Below, piece by piece: positions 52,066 to 62,329 of a stretch of 64,000 bases of DNA. How positions within the stretch are numbered: position 1 is the stretch's first letter; each line of letters opens with the position of its first letter. The notes beneath the pieces were generated by a model. The model was not told the DNA's origin and made no database searches. It saw only the letters and a program-made list of their open reading frames with translations. The DNA is from Sphingobacteriales bacterium (GTDB lineage Bacteria > Bacteroidota > Bacteroidia > Chitinophagales > CAIOSU01), in contig JAIXOI010000055.1 in assembly GCA_027486795.1 (NCBI GenBank), positions 1 through 64,000 of the forward strand, given 5' to 3'. Made by a program: the position numbers and the translations under genes.

Positions 52066-55000
52066 ATGGCTTCAAGAATCATAATTCTCGTTTCATTAAT
52101 TTTTGCTGGGTGCGCGCAGCTTTTTGGCCAGTGCGAGGTTACTGCATCTGTTTCGCCCAGTAATAGTGTTTGTGGCGACTGCGCTGTGCTTACTGCTTTT
52201 GGCCGTGGCCAAGGCCAGCAGGTGTTCAACGAAACGTTCAATAGCGGCAGCCCTTCGGGCTGGGCCTTTACCCAGCAAGCAACCTTTACCAACCCCTGCA
52301 GTCCGGGTGGGGTAAATGGCACCACCCATTTATGGATGGGCAGTGCATCGGCAGTGCCGCGCTCGTTGGTTACGCAATCATATAACTTTACCACTGCTAC
52401 TTCGGGTGCCACAGTTTGTTTTGACATGCTATTTGCCGAACAAGGGGGCGCTGCTCCTTGCGAAGGCCCTGATGAGCCGCAAGAGGGAGTATTTTTGCAA
52501 TATTCTACCGATGGCGGCAGCACATGGACGACTATTTTCTATTTCGATCCCAATGGGGGCAACGACCCTGACTTGGTAAACTGGAACAATTGGTGTTTTC
52601 AATTGCCCCCTGCCGCATTGGGTCCCAATACCCAAATTCGCTTTTTTCAAGATGCTGATTCAGGTGCTGATTTTGACCACTGGGGCATCGATAACGTGGC
52701 TATTTATTACAACGATCCTACCTACAATATTACTTGGCAGCATGATGGTTATTCTTATGGCCAAGGCAACTCTGGTGGTGCAAGCCCTAACAGGGTTTGC
52801 CCACAAACCATTACCAATTATTTTGTGCTGATGACCAATGGCACTACTACCTGCCGCGATACAGTTACACTTACAGTGGTAAACCCAACTATAGACATTA
52901 ACGCTGGCAACGATACCAGCATTTGCCCAGGCACATGTGCCAACTTAAATGCTACGGCTAAAGTGATAAAAAGCCCAGAGCAAACTCGCACGTATGCCAA
53001 TAACGAATTTCAAGTTTTGGCACCAGGTACTCCTGCTGTAATCAACATCAATGTTACTGGATTGAATAACCCAACTATTAATCCTGTAACAATCCAATCG
53101 GTTTGCATTGGGTCTCTTACATATTTTGGTTCGGGACTTGATTTTAGTGTGTTTCCACCCACCTTTGTTACAATCACGGCTAGGAATCTTAGATATGAAT
53201 TAATTTGTCCTGATGGCACGGTGCTTACCTTGCTTCCACAAAACGTTATCAGTGCCGGTAATACCATCACTAATTTATGTTTTGTACCAGGAGGGCCAAA
53301 TATAACTACCGGTTCGCCACCTTATACGGGTGGTTTTGCACCGAACCAGCCATTTGCCAATCTTAATGGTTGCACTGCAAACGGTGTTTGGAGTTTGAGA
53401 GTAACCTTGAATGGCGCAGCTTTAGGTACCGGTTTCTTTTTTAACTGGAACATTACTTTACTCGACCCAGAAATAAGCTACCCAGCTGACATAACCTGGA
53501 GCCCCACCACCAACATGACGGGCTCAACAACCCTTACCCCGCAAGTTTGCCCAACGGGTACAACTATCTATACCCTTAGCGCCAGCGATACGGCAGGATG
53601 CGTAACTGTAACCGACCAAGTAACCGTTACGGTCTTACCGAGTTGCTGCAACCTAACCATTGGTGCCACGGCTACCAACCCGGCTTGTGGCGCTAGCAAT
53701 GGCGCAATCAGTATAAACGTTACGCAGGGCACCGGGCCTTATACCTATACTTGGACCCCAGGCGGTGTATTAGGTGCATCTCGTACCGGATTAACCGCTG
53801 GCACCTATACCATCAGGATAACCGATACTGGTCAGCCTACCTGTTTTAGGGATACCACTATTACCTTAACTTCTCCTAATTCGCCAGTAATAAACAGCAT
53901 TACCCCAACCGCTGAAACTTGCGCTGGGTTTAACGATGGCAGTATTGCGGTAAACGCCAGTGGCGGAACCGGAGCACTTACTTATGCTTGGACACCAGCT
54001 AATACGGGTGCCAACATCAATAACCTTGCCGATGGCAACTACTCCGTTACGGTAACTGACGCGAGCGGCTGCTCTGTTACAGGTAGCACAAGTGTAGCTG
54101 CTGGGCCGCCTTGTTGTAACTTGGCTATTTCGGCAAGCACTGCAAGCCCTACTTGTGGCGGTACCAATGGAAGCATAACCATAAATGTAACCACTGGAAG
54201 TGGCAACTACACTTATGCTTGGACAGGTGGCATAAGTGCTGCTAATACTCTTACAAATATTGGTGCAGGTACCTACAGTGTAACCGTTACCGACGTTACG
54301 CAAGGTTGCAACCGCGATACTACCATTACTTTGAGTAGCGCCAATGAACCAACTATTGGTAACATAGCCAGTACTGCTGAAACTTGCCTAGGCGACGGCG
54401 ATGGCACGGCAACGGTAGCTGCTTCAGGTGGCACTGGAGCCTTAACTTATAACTGGAACACAACCCCAGCTCAGGCTACAGCAACTGCTACCGCACTTGT
54501 ACCTGGTAGTTATAGCGTAACGGTAACTGATGGAGTGGGTTGCCAAGCGGTATCGAATGTGCTGGTTGCAGCGGGGCCAAACTGTTGTAATTTGAGCTAT
54601 AACATTGCTACTACTAATCCAACTTGCGGTAATAACGATGGCGCGATAAATATTACCAACTTGGGCGGCTCAGGCAGTTATACTTTCCTTTGGAGCGATA
54701 ACTCGTCAGGTCAAAATTTATTGAACGTTGGTGCCGGAACTTATAGCGTTACCATAACCGACAACACCTACCCTAACTGCCAGTTGGATACTACCATATC
54801 GTTGAGTAACCCTAATGCACCGGTAATTAGCAATATCGCGGCCACTGCTGAAACATGCTTAGGCGCAAGTGATGGCTCGGTTGATATGACCATAACTTGC
54901 GGGGTTGCGCCTTGCACTATTGGTTGGAGCAACAGCCAAACTACCGAAGACCTTAGTAACTTGGCCGCTGGTAACTATTCTGTAACGGTTACCGATGGTT

Positions 55001-56712
55001 TGGGCTGCCAAGCAACGGGCTTTATTGTAGTCCCTGCTGGGCCTAATTGTTGCAATTTATCTTTCGATTTGGATGTGATAGACCCAAGTTGTGGCCAAAA
55101 CAATGGTTCACTTGAAGTAACTAACATAACTGGTACTGGTCCGTTTATCAATATCTGGAGCAACGGTGCATCTACAGCATTAATTAATAACCTAGCAGCC
55201 GGAACGTATACTGTAACCGTAACTGACAACGGCCAACCCAACTGCCAACTGGATAGCACTATTACCATTAGCAATGCTGGTTCGCCTGTTATTAGCAATA
55301 TATCGGGCACCGATGAAGCTTGTGCAGGTGCTGGCAATGGCACCGCAACTGTAACTGCTGCTGGTGGGGCCGCGCCGTTAACCTACACTTGGAGCAACTT
55401 AACTACAGGCGCCAGCATTACTGGCTTAGCACCTGGCACTTATACGGTAACAGTAACAGATGCCAACGGATGCTCTGTAACTGGGCAAGTGGTTATAGGC
55501 ACTGGCCCGGTATGTTGTAGCTTATCGGCTTCGGCAACTACCACCCCAGCAAGTTGTGGCACTGCGGATGGTAGCATAACCGTAACGGTTGTTGCAGCTT
55601 CTGGTACAGCGCCATTCCAGTACAACCTTAACGGCGGCAGCTTTGGTGCTAGCAACGTTTTTACAGTTGGTGGCGGAAACTATGCCGTTATTGCACGCGA
55701 TGTAAACGGCTGCGATACCACTTTGTTAGTGACTGTAAATGAAGCCAACAATACTTTAGTGCTTACCCCAAGCAGCTTCAACCCAACCTGCCCTGGAGGC
55801 ACGGATGGCTGGGTAGGCATTAATGTAGCGGGCGGCACTCCACCAAATATTACCACATGGTCGACAGGTGCGAGTACCGATACCTTGCTAAACCTCGGTG
55901 CAGGTACTTATAATGTTACGGTTACCGATGTGTCGAATTGCTCGGCTTTCTTGAGCATTACATTAACCAATCCGGCTCCTCCGAGTGTTAACTTGGGCGA
56001 TGATATCGACTTATGCGATGGACAAACAATTGGCCTGGATGCGGGGTTGGCAGGTGCCTATACATGGTCTACGGGCGATACTACGCAAGGGATAACTGCC
56101 TCCGCTAGCGGTACTTATAGCGTTACCATTACCAATGCAGGCGGCTGCACCGCCACCGATGATGTTTTGGTTACTGTGGCTGCACCTATAATCGTTGATG
56201 CCGGAGAGGATACCACTATCATTCAATTTGAAAGTGTGCTTGAACTAACGGCCACCGTTACCGGTTCGGCGGGTGGCAGCTATTTATGGACCCCAAGCGA
56301 TTATTTGGCTTGCGACAATTGCCAAACGACCTCACTTTCGCCGGATAGCACCACTACCTATGTGCTGGTATATACCGATGTATTGGGTTGCACCGCATTT
56401 GATAGTGTAACCATTACGGTTTTGCCGGGTGAATATATCGCCATTGTGCCCAATGCTTTCAGCCCAAATGCCGATGGAACAAACGACATACTGTATGTAT
56501 ACCATAAAGGCGTAAGACGCCTTGTTTTCAGGGTGCACGACCGATGGGGAGAGAAGGTGTTTGAAACCGACGATATGAACAAAGGTTGGGATGGAACGCT
56601 CAAAGGCGTTAACGCCCAAGACGGGGTGTATGTATGGGATCTCTATGTTGAGTTTTTAAACCTGCAAATACCTGCCCAACGCTCAAAAGGTAGTGTATTG
56701 CTGCTAAAATAA
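52066..56712 (+). CDS. Giant SprB-repeat T9SS type B surface protein
   Basis: A 1548-residue adhesin-like protein. After a signal peptide (MASRIIILVSLIFAGCAQLF) there is a jelly-roll-like region (about 40-225; FNSGSPSGWAF), an Ig-like unit, and a P-domain-like region (about 320-470). Next come SprB-type repeats (about 527-1235) built from pairs with C-G/N-G starts, Y-x-W cores and GTYSVTVTD ends. Two Ig or PKD-like units follow, and a CHU_C/gliding-associated type B sorting domain (NAFSPNADGTNDILYVY, DRWGEKVFETDD, GWDGTLKG). SprB of Flavobacterium is the gliding adhesin; here the repeats show the fold but not the function. It is probably displayed on the cell surface. Confidence 0.9.
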   Translation: MASRIIILVSLIFAGCAQLFGQCEVTASVSPSNSVCGDCAVLTAFGRGQGQQVFNETFNSGSPSGWAFTQQATFTNPCSPGGVNGTTHLWMGSASAVPRSLVTQSYNFTTATSGATVCFDMLFAEQGGAAPCEGPDEPQEGVFLQYSTDGGSTWTTIFYFDPNGGNDPDLVNWNNWCFQLPPAALGPNTQIRFFQDADSGADFDHWGIDNVAIYYNDPTYNITWQHDGYSYGQGNSGGASPNRVCPQTITNYFVLMTNGTTTCRDTVTLTVVNPTIDINAGNDTSICPGTCANLNATAKVIKSPEQTRTYANNEFQVLAPGTPAVININVTGLNNPTINPVTIQSVCIGSLTYFGSGLDFSVFPPTFVTITARNLRYELICPDGTVLTLLPQNVISAGNTITNLCFVPGGPNITTGSPPYTGGFAPNQPFANLNGCTANGVWSLRVTLNGAALGTGFFFNWNITLLDPEISYPADITWSPTTNMTGSTTLTPQVCPTGTTIYTLSASDTAGCVTVTDQVTVTVLPSCCNLTIGATATNPACGASNGAISINVTQGTGPYTYTWTPGGVLGASRTGLTAGTYTIRITDTGQPTCFRDTTITLTSPNSPVINSITPTAETCAGFNDGSIAVNASGGTGALTYAWTPANTGANINNLADGNYSVTVTDASGCSVTGSTSVAAGPPCCNLAISASTASPTCGGTNGSITINVTTGSGNYTYAWTGGISAANTLTNIGAGTYSVTVTDVTQGCNRDTTITLSSANEPTIGNIASTAETCLGDGDGTATVAASGGTGALTYNWNTTPAQATATATALVPGSYSVTVTDGVGCQAVSNVLVAAGPNCCNLSYNIATTNPTCGNNDGAINITNLGGSGSYTFLWSDNSSGQNLLNVGAGTYSVTITDNTYPNCQLDTTISLSNPNAPVISNIAATAETCLGASDGSVDMTITCGVAPCTIGWSNSQTTEDLSNLAAGNYSVTVTDGLGCQATGFIVVPAGPNCCNLSFDLDVIDPSCGQNNGSLEVTNITGTGPFINIWSNGASTALINNLAAGTYTVTVTDNGQPNCQLDSTITISNAGSPVISNISGTDEACAGAGNGTATVTAAGGAAPLTYTWSNLTTGASITGLAPGTYTVTVTDANGCSVTGQVVIGTGPVCCSLSASATTTPASCGTADGSITVTVVAASGTAPFQYNLNGGSFGASNVFTVGGGNYAVIARDVNGCDTTLLVTVNEANNTLVLTPSSFNPTCPGGTDGWVGINVAGGTPPNITTWSTGASTDTLLNLGAGTYNVTVTDVSNCSAFLSITLTNPAPPSVNLGDDIDLCDGQTIGLDAGLAGAYTWSTGDTTQGITASASGTYSVTITNAGGCTATDDVLVTVAAPIIVDAGEDTTIIQFESVLELTATVTGSAGGSYLWTPSDYLACDNCQTTSLSPDSTTTYVLVYTDVLGCTAFDSVTITVLPGEYIAIVPNAFSPNADGTNDILYVYHKGVRRLVFRVHDRWGEKVFETDDMNKGWDGTLKGVNAQDGVYVWDLYVEFLNLQIPAQRSKGSVLLLK
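53644..55740 (+). repeat. Internal ~156-residue supra-repeats in the SprB-like gene
   Basis: Segments starting with C-C-N-L (or C-C-S-L) begin at 53644, 54112, 54583, 55048 and 55513, giving periods of 468, 471, 465 and 465 bp. Each full unit holds two SprB repeats: one after the CC pair and a second beginning TAETC or equivalent. The fifth is incomplete and diverged. The regular periods and multiples of three show repeated in-frame duplication. Confidence 0.9.
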
Positions 56713-56807
56713 TTTAACTTAACATCGACCAATGCCCTGACCCTGAATAATTGAATGGCAACAACTGAACTAATTAAACTAACCAACCAGAATAACGAGA
56801 CTAGGTT

Positions 56808-59800
56808 ATGAAAATGGCCCATAATTATCAACGAGGCTTTGCCGTATGGCTATTGCCATTGCTATTGCTGTGCACCTTTGCATTGCATGCCCAGCAAACC
56901 ACTTACCGCATCAACTATGATATTTCACTGTTTGATTTGCCAGGAGGCTTAGTACAAGCTTCCTCAGGCAATGTTGTATTTGCAGGCACCAACACCAGTT
57001 TTATACCAATATCTGGAACCCTTACTGAGGTAAACAACATTGGTACTGTGGTGTGGTCAAAGCGCTATAATGCGCTATCGGTAGCAACCGATTTTCAAGA
57101 TATTAAGCGAGTAGCTTCTGGCGGATACATCATTACAGGCTCCAATGGTTCTGATTTGATGTTGATGCGCACCGATGCTTTGGGTAACGTTACGTGGGCC
57201 AATACCTACCAAGTAGCCAATACTAGCAGTTTTGGCAATAGGGTTATACCTACTTCCGATGGTGGTTTTGTGGTAGCTGGCAGCATTACCGGTGCCGACC
57301 CTGATGGAGCTGGTGCATTGGTTAGGCAAGACTCCACTAATATGTATTGTATAAAGGTTAACTCAAGCGGAGCGCTGCAATGGGGCAATGTGTTTTTCTA
57401 TACCACAGCCTTTGTTGACGACCATTCGTTGGTTGATGTGGCTGAAGTATCGGATGGTTACATTTTTACGGGTTCTGTGAACGAGAGTGGCAACGATGGA
57501 CCTACCGATGCGGTGGTTATCAAAACAAATACATCCGGTGCTCGCCAATGGTCGTATCGTTACGGAGGGGGTAATAGCCAAGATGGCTCCTCTATTAGAG
57601 CGTTGAGTGGAAGCGAGGTGCTTATCTCAGGTGGTGATAACGGAAGGCCCTATTATATTCGAATGAGTTCGGCAGGCAGCGTTACGGCTGGAAGCAGATA
57701 TTCCTTCGGTTTCTTGAGTTTTGATCAAGCTTTCGGCACCGATATTGTGCAAACCAATGACGGCAATTATGCTATGTTTGGTACTTATATTGGTTTCAAT
57801 GTTCCGCCTGTTTTTTCAGCGTTTATCCTTAAAATCAATCCTTCCAATGGTAGTTTGATTTTCCAGAAATACTACTCACCTACCTCTACATCCTTTTTAA
57901 GCATCTCGCTTTTGCCAGAGGGTATTCAGGCTGCCGACTCATCGTATATGATGGTTTCTACAGGCTTTGGCTCTGGCGGTAGTGGCGGATATGATTATGA
58001 ATTGATTAAAGCAGATAAGAACGGCTTGCTCAATAACACGGGTTGTCCAGAGGCTAATTTGAACCTATCTCGGGCAAGTTTTACGCCCGGCTTATCGAGT
58101 TTTACCCCTATCACAACCACTGCTGTTTCGGCAAGTGCATTAACCATGGTTATTACCACACCCAGTACCACATCGGCTGTTGCGTGCCGCACTATTATTT
58201 GTAACCGCCCAGAGGCTGCCAATAGCGTAACGGCTACCAACAACAACTTCTGCCCAGGAGGTTCAAGTCAAATAAATGCCAATGGTACAAGTAGCAACGT
58301 GGTATATAAAGTATATACAGCATCAACGGGTGGTACTTTATTAGGAACCACACCACTCACCGTTAGCCCAATCATAACTACTACCTATTATGTAGAAACT
58401 GAGGACACGGCTAACCCCGGTTGCGTAAGTGCAACCCGCCCTTCCGTTACTATTACGGTTTTGCCAGCTGCTCCGTTGCAACCGGGCACTATTAGCGGCC
58501 CAAGCCCTGCTTGCCCTGGTAACCAAACTTATACTATTGGTGCCGTAACCAATGCTAGCAGCTATACTTGGAGCGTAAGCGGAGGTGGCACTATTTCGGG
58601 TAGCGGAACTTCCGCCTCTGTAAACTGGACCACACCGGGCACCTATACCGTGTCGGTAACTGCAACCAATAGTTGCGGTACCAGCCCTGTGCGAACGCTA
58701 TCAGTTACCGTAAGCAATCCTCAACCAGCGCAACCCGGTGCAATTACGGGCAATACAAATCCATGCCCAGGCACCGAAAGCTACACTATAGCCGCAGTAA
58801 CCAATGCAACAAGTTATACTTGGAGCGTAAGTGGCGGAGGCACTATAACTGGCAGCGGCACATCGGCTAGCGTAAGCTGGACAACATCAGGCGGTCCTTA
58901 TACAATATCGGTAACTGCCACCAACAGCTGCGGAACCAGTGCTGCACAAACCTTGCAAGTAAACGTTCAAGCAGGCCCACCAACTACAATTGGTGCCATT
59001 ACCGGCCTTACCAATGTGTGCGTGGGTAGCCAACCATACAGCGTACCAGCAGTTGCTGGCGCTACTACCTATACCTGGAGCGTAAGCGGTGGCGGCAGCG
59101 TTACTGGTGGTCAAGGTACGCGCAACGCAACTATTAACTGGACTTCTGCAGGTACTTACAATGTATCTATCACTGCTTCAAACGGCTGTGGAAGCGTAAA
59201 TGCTACGCCAATAACCGTAACCGTTGCCGGCGCGCCACCTATAACCCCAGGCCCAATAACAGGCACTAATACTGCATGCACAGGCAACCAAACCTATACT
59301 ATACCACCAGTTGCAGGCGCCGATAGCTATACTTGGAGCGTAAGCGGCGGTGGAACGGTAGTTTCGGGTGCCAATAGCACCAGCTTTACCATAAACTGGA
59401 CCACATCGGGCACGCATACTGTATCGGTTACTGCTACCAATGCTTGTGGCACTAGCAGCGCGGCTACCACATCGGTTACCGTTTCTCAATCGGTTCCTCC
59501 GGTTCCTGGAGCTATAACTGGTTCAGCTAGCGTTTGTGCAGGTAGCCAATTGTATAGTATTGCAACTGTGGCAGGTGCCACAGGCTATACTTGGGCGGTA
59601 AGCAATGGTGGTAGCATAACTAGCGGGCAAGGTACCAACAGTATTGCTGTTAACTGGGCAACCCCCGGTGGACCCTATACTGTAACCGTAGTTGCTACCA
59701 ATATTTGTGGCAGCAGTAGTTCGTCTGATTTACAAGTTTCCGTATTACCAGCTAATCCTGCGGCACCTGCCAGCATTACAGGAAATACACCTGTTTGTTT

Positions 59801-62315
59801 TGGCAGCGAAACCTATACCGCAGCGGCAGTAGCAGGAGCTTCTGGATATACTTGGAGCGTAAGCGGCGGAGGCACCATTGCAACTAATGGCAACCAAACG
59901 GTAAATATTAACTGGACAACAGCCGGAACTTGGACGGTTTCAGTTACAGCCCAAAACCAATGTGGCAGCAGCAGTGCTACTACCTATAGCGTAACCGTAT
60001 TGCCTGCAAGCCCACCAACACCAGGCAATATAACTGGTCCGTTGGGTGTATGCCCTGGTTCGGTAACTTATAGCATACCTACCATATCTGGGGCAACTGG
60101 CTATACCTGGACGGTAGGTGCTGCTGGCACTATCACCAGCGGGCAAGGTACCGAAAGCATTGATGTTACTTGGGCTTCGGCCTCTGGTACGTACACCGTT
60201 TCGGTAACTGCCGAAAACCAATGTGGCAGCAGCGCCGCCTCATCGGTACAGGTCAACTTAACACCGGGTGCACCAACAGGCACTCCAACTATTTCAGGTA
60301 ATGATTTGCCTTGCCCAGGCCCACAAACCTATATCGTTGGTGGTGTTACTGGCGCAAGCGATTACACTTGGACAGTAAGCGGTGGTGGTACCATTCAAAC
60401 GGGACAAGGCACTGGAACCATTATTATCAATTGGACTGCAACAGGCGGCCCTTACACCATTGATGTTACCCCTTCAAACGCTTGTGGCAACGGCACATCC
60501 AATACTTTTGATGTAATCGTTGATGGCCCGCCAGTTTTGGGTGCAGCTACCGTTACTGGCAACAACACCCCGTGCCCTAGCAGCGAAAACTATACCATTA
60601 GTTCAGTACCTAACGCAACAGGCTATACTTGGACATTGAGCGGTGGTGGAACCATCACTAGTGGTCAAGGCACTGCTGCAGTGGCGGTTAACTGGACCAC
60701 ATCTGGCGGACCATATACGCTTAGCGTAAACGCCACCAATGCTTGCGGAAGCAGTGCCTTGGCAGCAACTTATAATGTAACCGTGCAACCTGGCCCACCA
60801 ACTACGCCTGGTGCCATTGCAGGTATTAATAGCGTTTGCCAAAATACCAATGGCGTGGCATATACTATAGCCAGCGTAACCAATGCCACTAGCTACACTT
60901 GGAGTATAAGTGGCGGAGGCACCATAGCATCGGGCCAAGGTACTACCAATGCCACCATCGATTGGACAGGTACTCCGGGTAACTATACGGTTTCGGTAAC
61001 TGCCACCAATTCTTGCGGCACCAGCACTGCATCAACCCTTAATGTAACCATTACCCCAGGTGCACCCGCTCAACCGAGTAGCATAATTGGGGCGGCTAAT
61101 ATTTGCCCAGGTGTTGAGCCATACAGCATAGGAGCAGTAACTAATGCAACGGGCTATACTTGGACATTGAGCGGCGGCGGTACCATCGCAACCGGACAAG
61201 GTAGTAATAGCATTACCATAAACTGGACCACCAGCGGTGGCCCTTATCAATTAAGCGTAATTGCTACCAATGCTTGTGGTAATTCAACTGCACAAACTAT
61301 TGATGTTACGGTTAATGCAAGCCCAACAGCACCTAGCATTATTACCAGTGGCGATACCATTTGCGAAGGCGATTCGGCAACTATTACGGCAACCGGTTCA
61401 ACGGGTGGAGCTATTACTTACAACATATTTAGCGCACAAACAGGCGGCAGCTCATTGGGTGTTTCACCACTAACCGTTAGCCCTATTGTAACTACTACTT
61501 ACTATGTAGAGGTGATCAACGATTTGGGTTGTCGCTATAGTGGTGGACGTGTTCCGGTTACTATAGTGGTATCGCCTGCACCTGTTGCTCCGGTTATTAC
61601 TGGCAATAACGGGGGCGTTTGTTACAACGAAAGTGCAACGCTTACCGCAACGTCTTCCAACTCAACTATTACTTGGTGGAATGCTGCAACTGGCGGTACG
61701 TTATTAGGTTCGGGTAATACCCTGAACACTGGCGCATTAACCAACACTACCACCTTCTATGCTGAAGCTACCAACGCAAACGGCTGCGGTAGTTTAACAG
61801 GCAGGGTGGCAGTTACAGTAAATGTGGCGCAATTGCCTACTGCAACATTAACCAGCGATGCTCCTGACAACAGCATTTTCATTAACCAAGCCCTTATTGT
61901 AACCGTAGAGCCGAGTGACTACACTAGGTACGAGTTTTTCTTGAACGGTACTTCGGTACAATTGGATAGCATCAACACATGGGGCAGCAGTGCTTTCAAC
62001 GATGGAGATGTTGTTTCGGTAATTGTAACCGATGGAGGCTGTGTAGGCAATGAAGTGGAATTGACTGTTAGGGTTACCGACCTGCCAAATGCCTTTACCC
62101 CGAATGGCGATGGACGCAACGACGACTTCTTGAAAGGTTTTGAACTGGTAATTATCAACCGTTGGGGCCAAGAGCTTTATAATGGTTTTGATGGCTGGGA
62201 TGGGTACTACAACGGAGAGCGGGTTTCGCCAGGTACCTACTTCTATATTGTGCGTGTGCCAGATATAACGGACACGGATAAGGTATTGAAGGGATCTGTA
62301 TTGGTACACTATTAA
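56808..62315 (+). CDS. Giant PKD-repeat T9SS type B surface protein
   Basis: An 1835-residue protein. A signal peptide ends in LHAQ. A propeller-like head (about 30-465) has delta-60-like motifs (SGGYIITGSNGSDLMLMRTD, TSDGGFVVAGS). An Ig_7-like unit comes next (about 470-555), then 11 PKD-like repeats of about 86 residues (about 557-1503), each with two cysteines, a YTWSVSGGGTI core and a VSVTATNSCG end. Two more Ig_7-like units follow, then a type B sorting domain (NAFTPNGDGRNDDFLKGFEL, NRWGQELYNG, WDGYYNG). It is likely a long stalked surface protein secreted with its upstream partner. It starts 95 bases behind the SprB-like gene and precedes a PorE-like gene by 14. Confidence 0.9.
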   Translation: MKMAHNYQRGFAVWLLPLLLLCTFALHAQQTTYRINYDISLFDLPGGLVQASSGNVVFAGTNTSFIPISGTLTEVNNIGTVVWSKRYNALSVATDFQDIKRVASGGYIITGSNGSDLMLMRTDALGNVTWANTYQVANTSSFGNRVIPTSDGGFVVAGSITGADPDGAGALVRQDSTNMYCIKVNSSGALQWGNVFFYTTAFVDDHSLVDVAEVSDGYIFTGSVNESGNDGPTDAVVIKTNTSGARQWSYRYGGGNSQDGSSIRALSGSEVLISGGDNGRPYYIRMSSAGSVTAGSRYSFGFLSFDQAFGTDIVQTNDGNYAMFGTYIGFNVPPVFSAFILKINPSNGSLIFQKYYSPTSTSFLSISLLPEGIQAADSSYMMVSTGFGSGGSGGYDYELIKADKNGLLNNTGCPEANLNLSRASFTPGLSSFTPITTTAVSASALTMVITTPSTTSAVACRTIICNRPEAANSVTATNNNFCPGGSSQINANGTSSNVVYKVYTASTGGTLLGTTPLTVSPIITTTYYVETEDTANPGCVSATRPSVTITVLPAAPLQPGTISGPSPACPGNQTYTIGAVTNASSYTWSVSGGGTISGSGTSASVNWTTPGTYTVSVTATNSCGTSPVRTLSVTVSNPQPAQPGAITGNTNPCPGTESYTIAAVTNATSYTWSVSGGGTITGSGTSASVSWTTSGGPYTISVTATNSCGTSAAQTLQVNVQAGPPTTIGAITGLTNVCVGSQPYSVPAVAGATTYTWSVSGGGSVTGGQGTRNATINWTSAGTYNVSITASNGCGSVNATPITVTVAGAPPITPGPITGTNTACTGNQTYTIPPVAGADSYTWSVSGGGTVVSGANSTSFTINWTTSGTHTVSVTATNACGTSSAATTSVTVSQSVPPVPGAITGSASVCAGSQLYSIATVAGATGYTWAVSNGGSITSGQGTNSIAVNWATPGGPYTVTVVATNICGSSSSSDLQVSVLPANPAAPASITGNTPVCFGSETYTAAAVAGASGYTWSVSGGGTIATNGNQTVNINWTTAGTWTVSVTAQNQCGSSSATTYSVTVLPASPPTPGNITGPLGVCPGSVTYSIPTISGATGYTWTVGAAGTITSGQGTESIDVTWASASGTYTVSVTAENQCGSSAASSVQVNLTPGAPTGTPTISGNDLPCPGPQTYIVGGVTGASDYTWTVSGGGTIQTGQGTGTIIINWTATGGPYTIDVTPSNACGNGTSNTFDVIVDGPPVLGAATVTGNNTPCPSSENYTISSVPNATGYTWTLSGGGTITSGQGTAAVAVNWTTSGGPYTLSVNATNACGSSALAATYNVTVQPGPPTTPGAIAGINSVCQNTNGVAYTIASVTNATSYTWSISGGGTIASGQGTTNATIDWTGTPGNYTVSVTATNSCGTSTASTLNVTITPGAPAQPSSIIGAANICPGVEPYSIGAVTNATGYTWTLSGGGTIATGQGSNSITINWTTSGGPYQLSVIATNACGNSTAQTIDVTVNASPTAPSIITSGDTICEGDSATITATGSTGGAITYNIFSAQTGGSSLGVSPLTVSPIVTTTYYVEVINDLGCRYSGGRVPVTIVVSPAPVAPVITGNNGGVCYNESATLTATSSNSTITWWNAATGGTLLGSGNTLNTGALTNTTTFYAEATNANGCGSLTGRVAVTVNVAQLPTATLTSDAPDNSIFINQALIVTVEPSDYTRYEFFLNGTSVQLDSINTWGSSAFNDGDVVSVIVTDGGCVGNEVELTVRVTDLPNAFTPNGDGRNDDFLKGFELVIINRWGQELYNGFDGWDGYYNGERVSPGTYFYIVRVPDITDTDKVLKGSVLVHY
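58479..61318 (+). repeat. Eleven tandem ~86-residue PKD-like repeats
   Basis: About 2840 bp divide into 11 units near 258 bp. Each encodes P-G-x-I-x-G, a first cysteine (CPG or CxG), Y-T/S-I, A-T/S-x-YTW-S/T-V, GGG-T/S-I/V, GQGT or similar, NWT, and x-CGxS. The units differ enough in DNA sequence that the expansion is not very recent, but the protein pattern is tightly held. Confidence 0.9.
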
Positions 62316-62329
62316 TCTTGCAACTAGCT

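Noticed and set aside
57995-61250. Many antisense frames rich in cysteine, serine and tyrosine within the PKD repeats
   Set aside because: They repeat with the sense repeats and are shadows of a strongly biased coding sequence.
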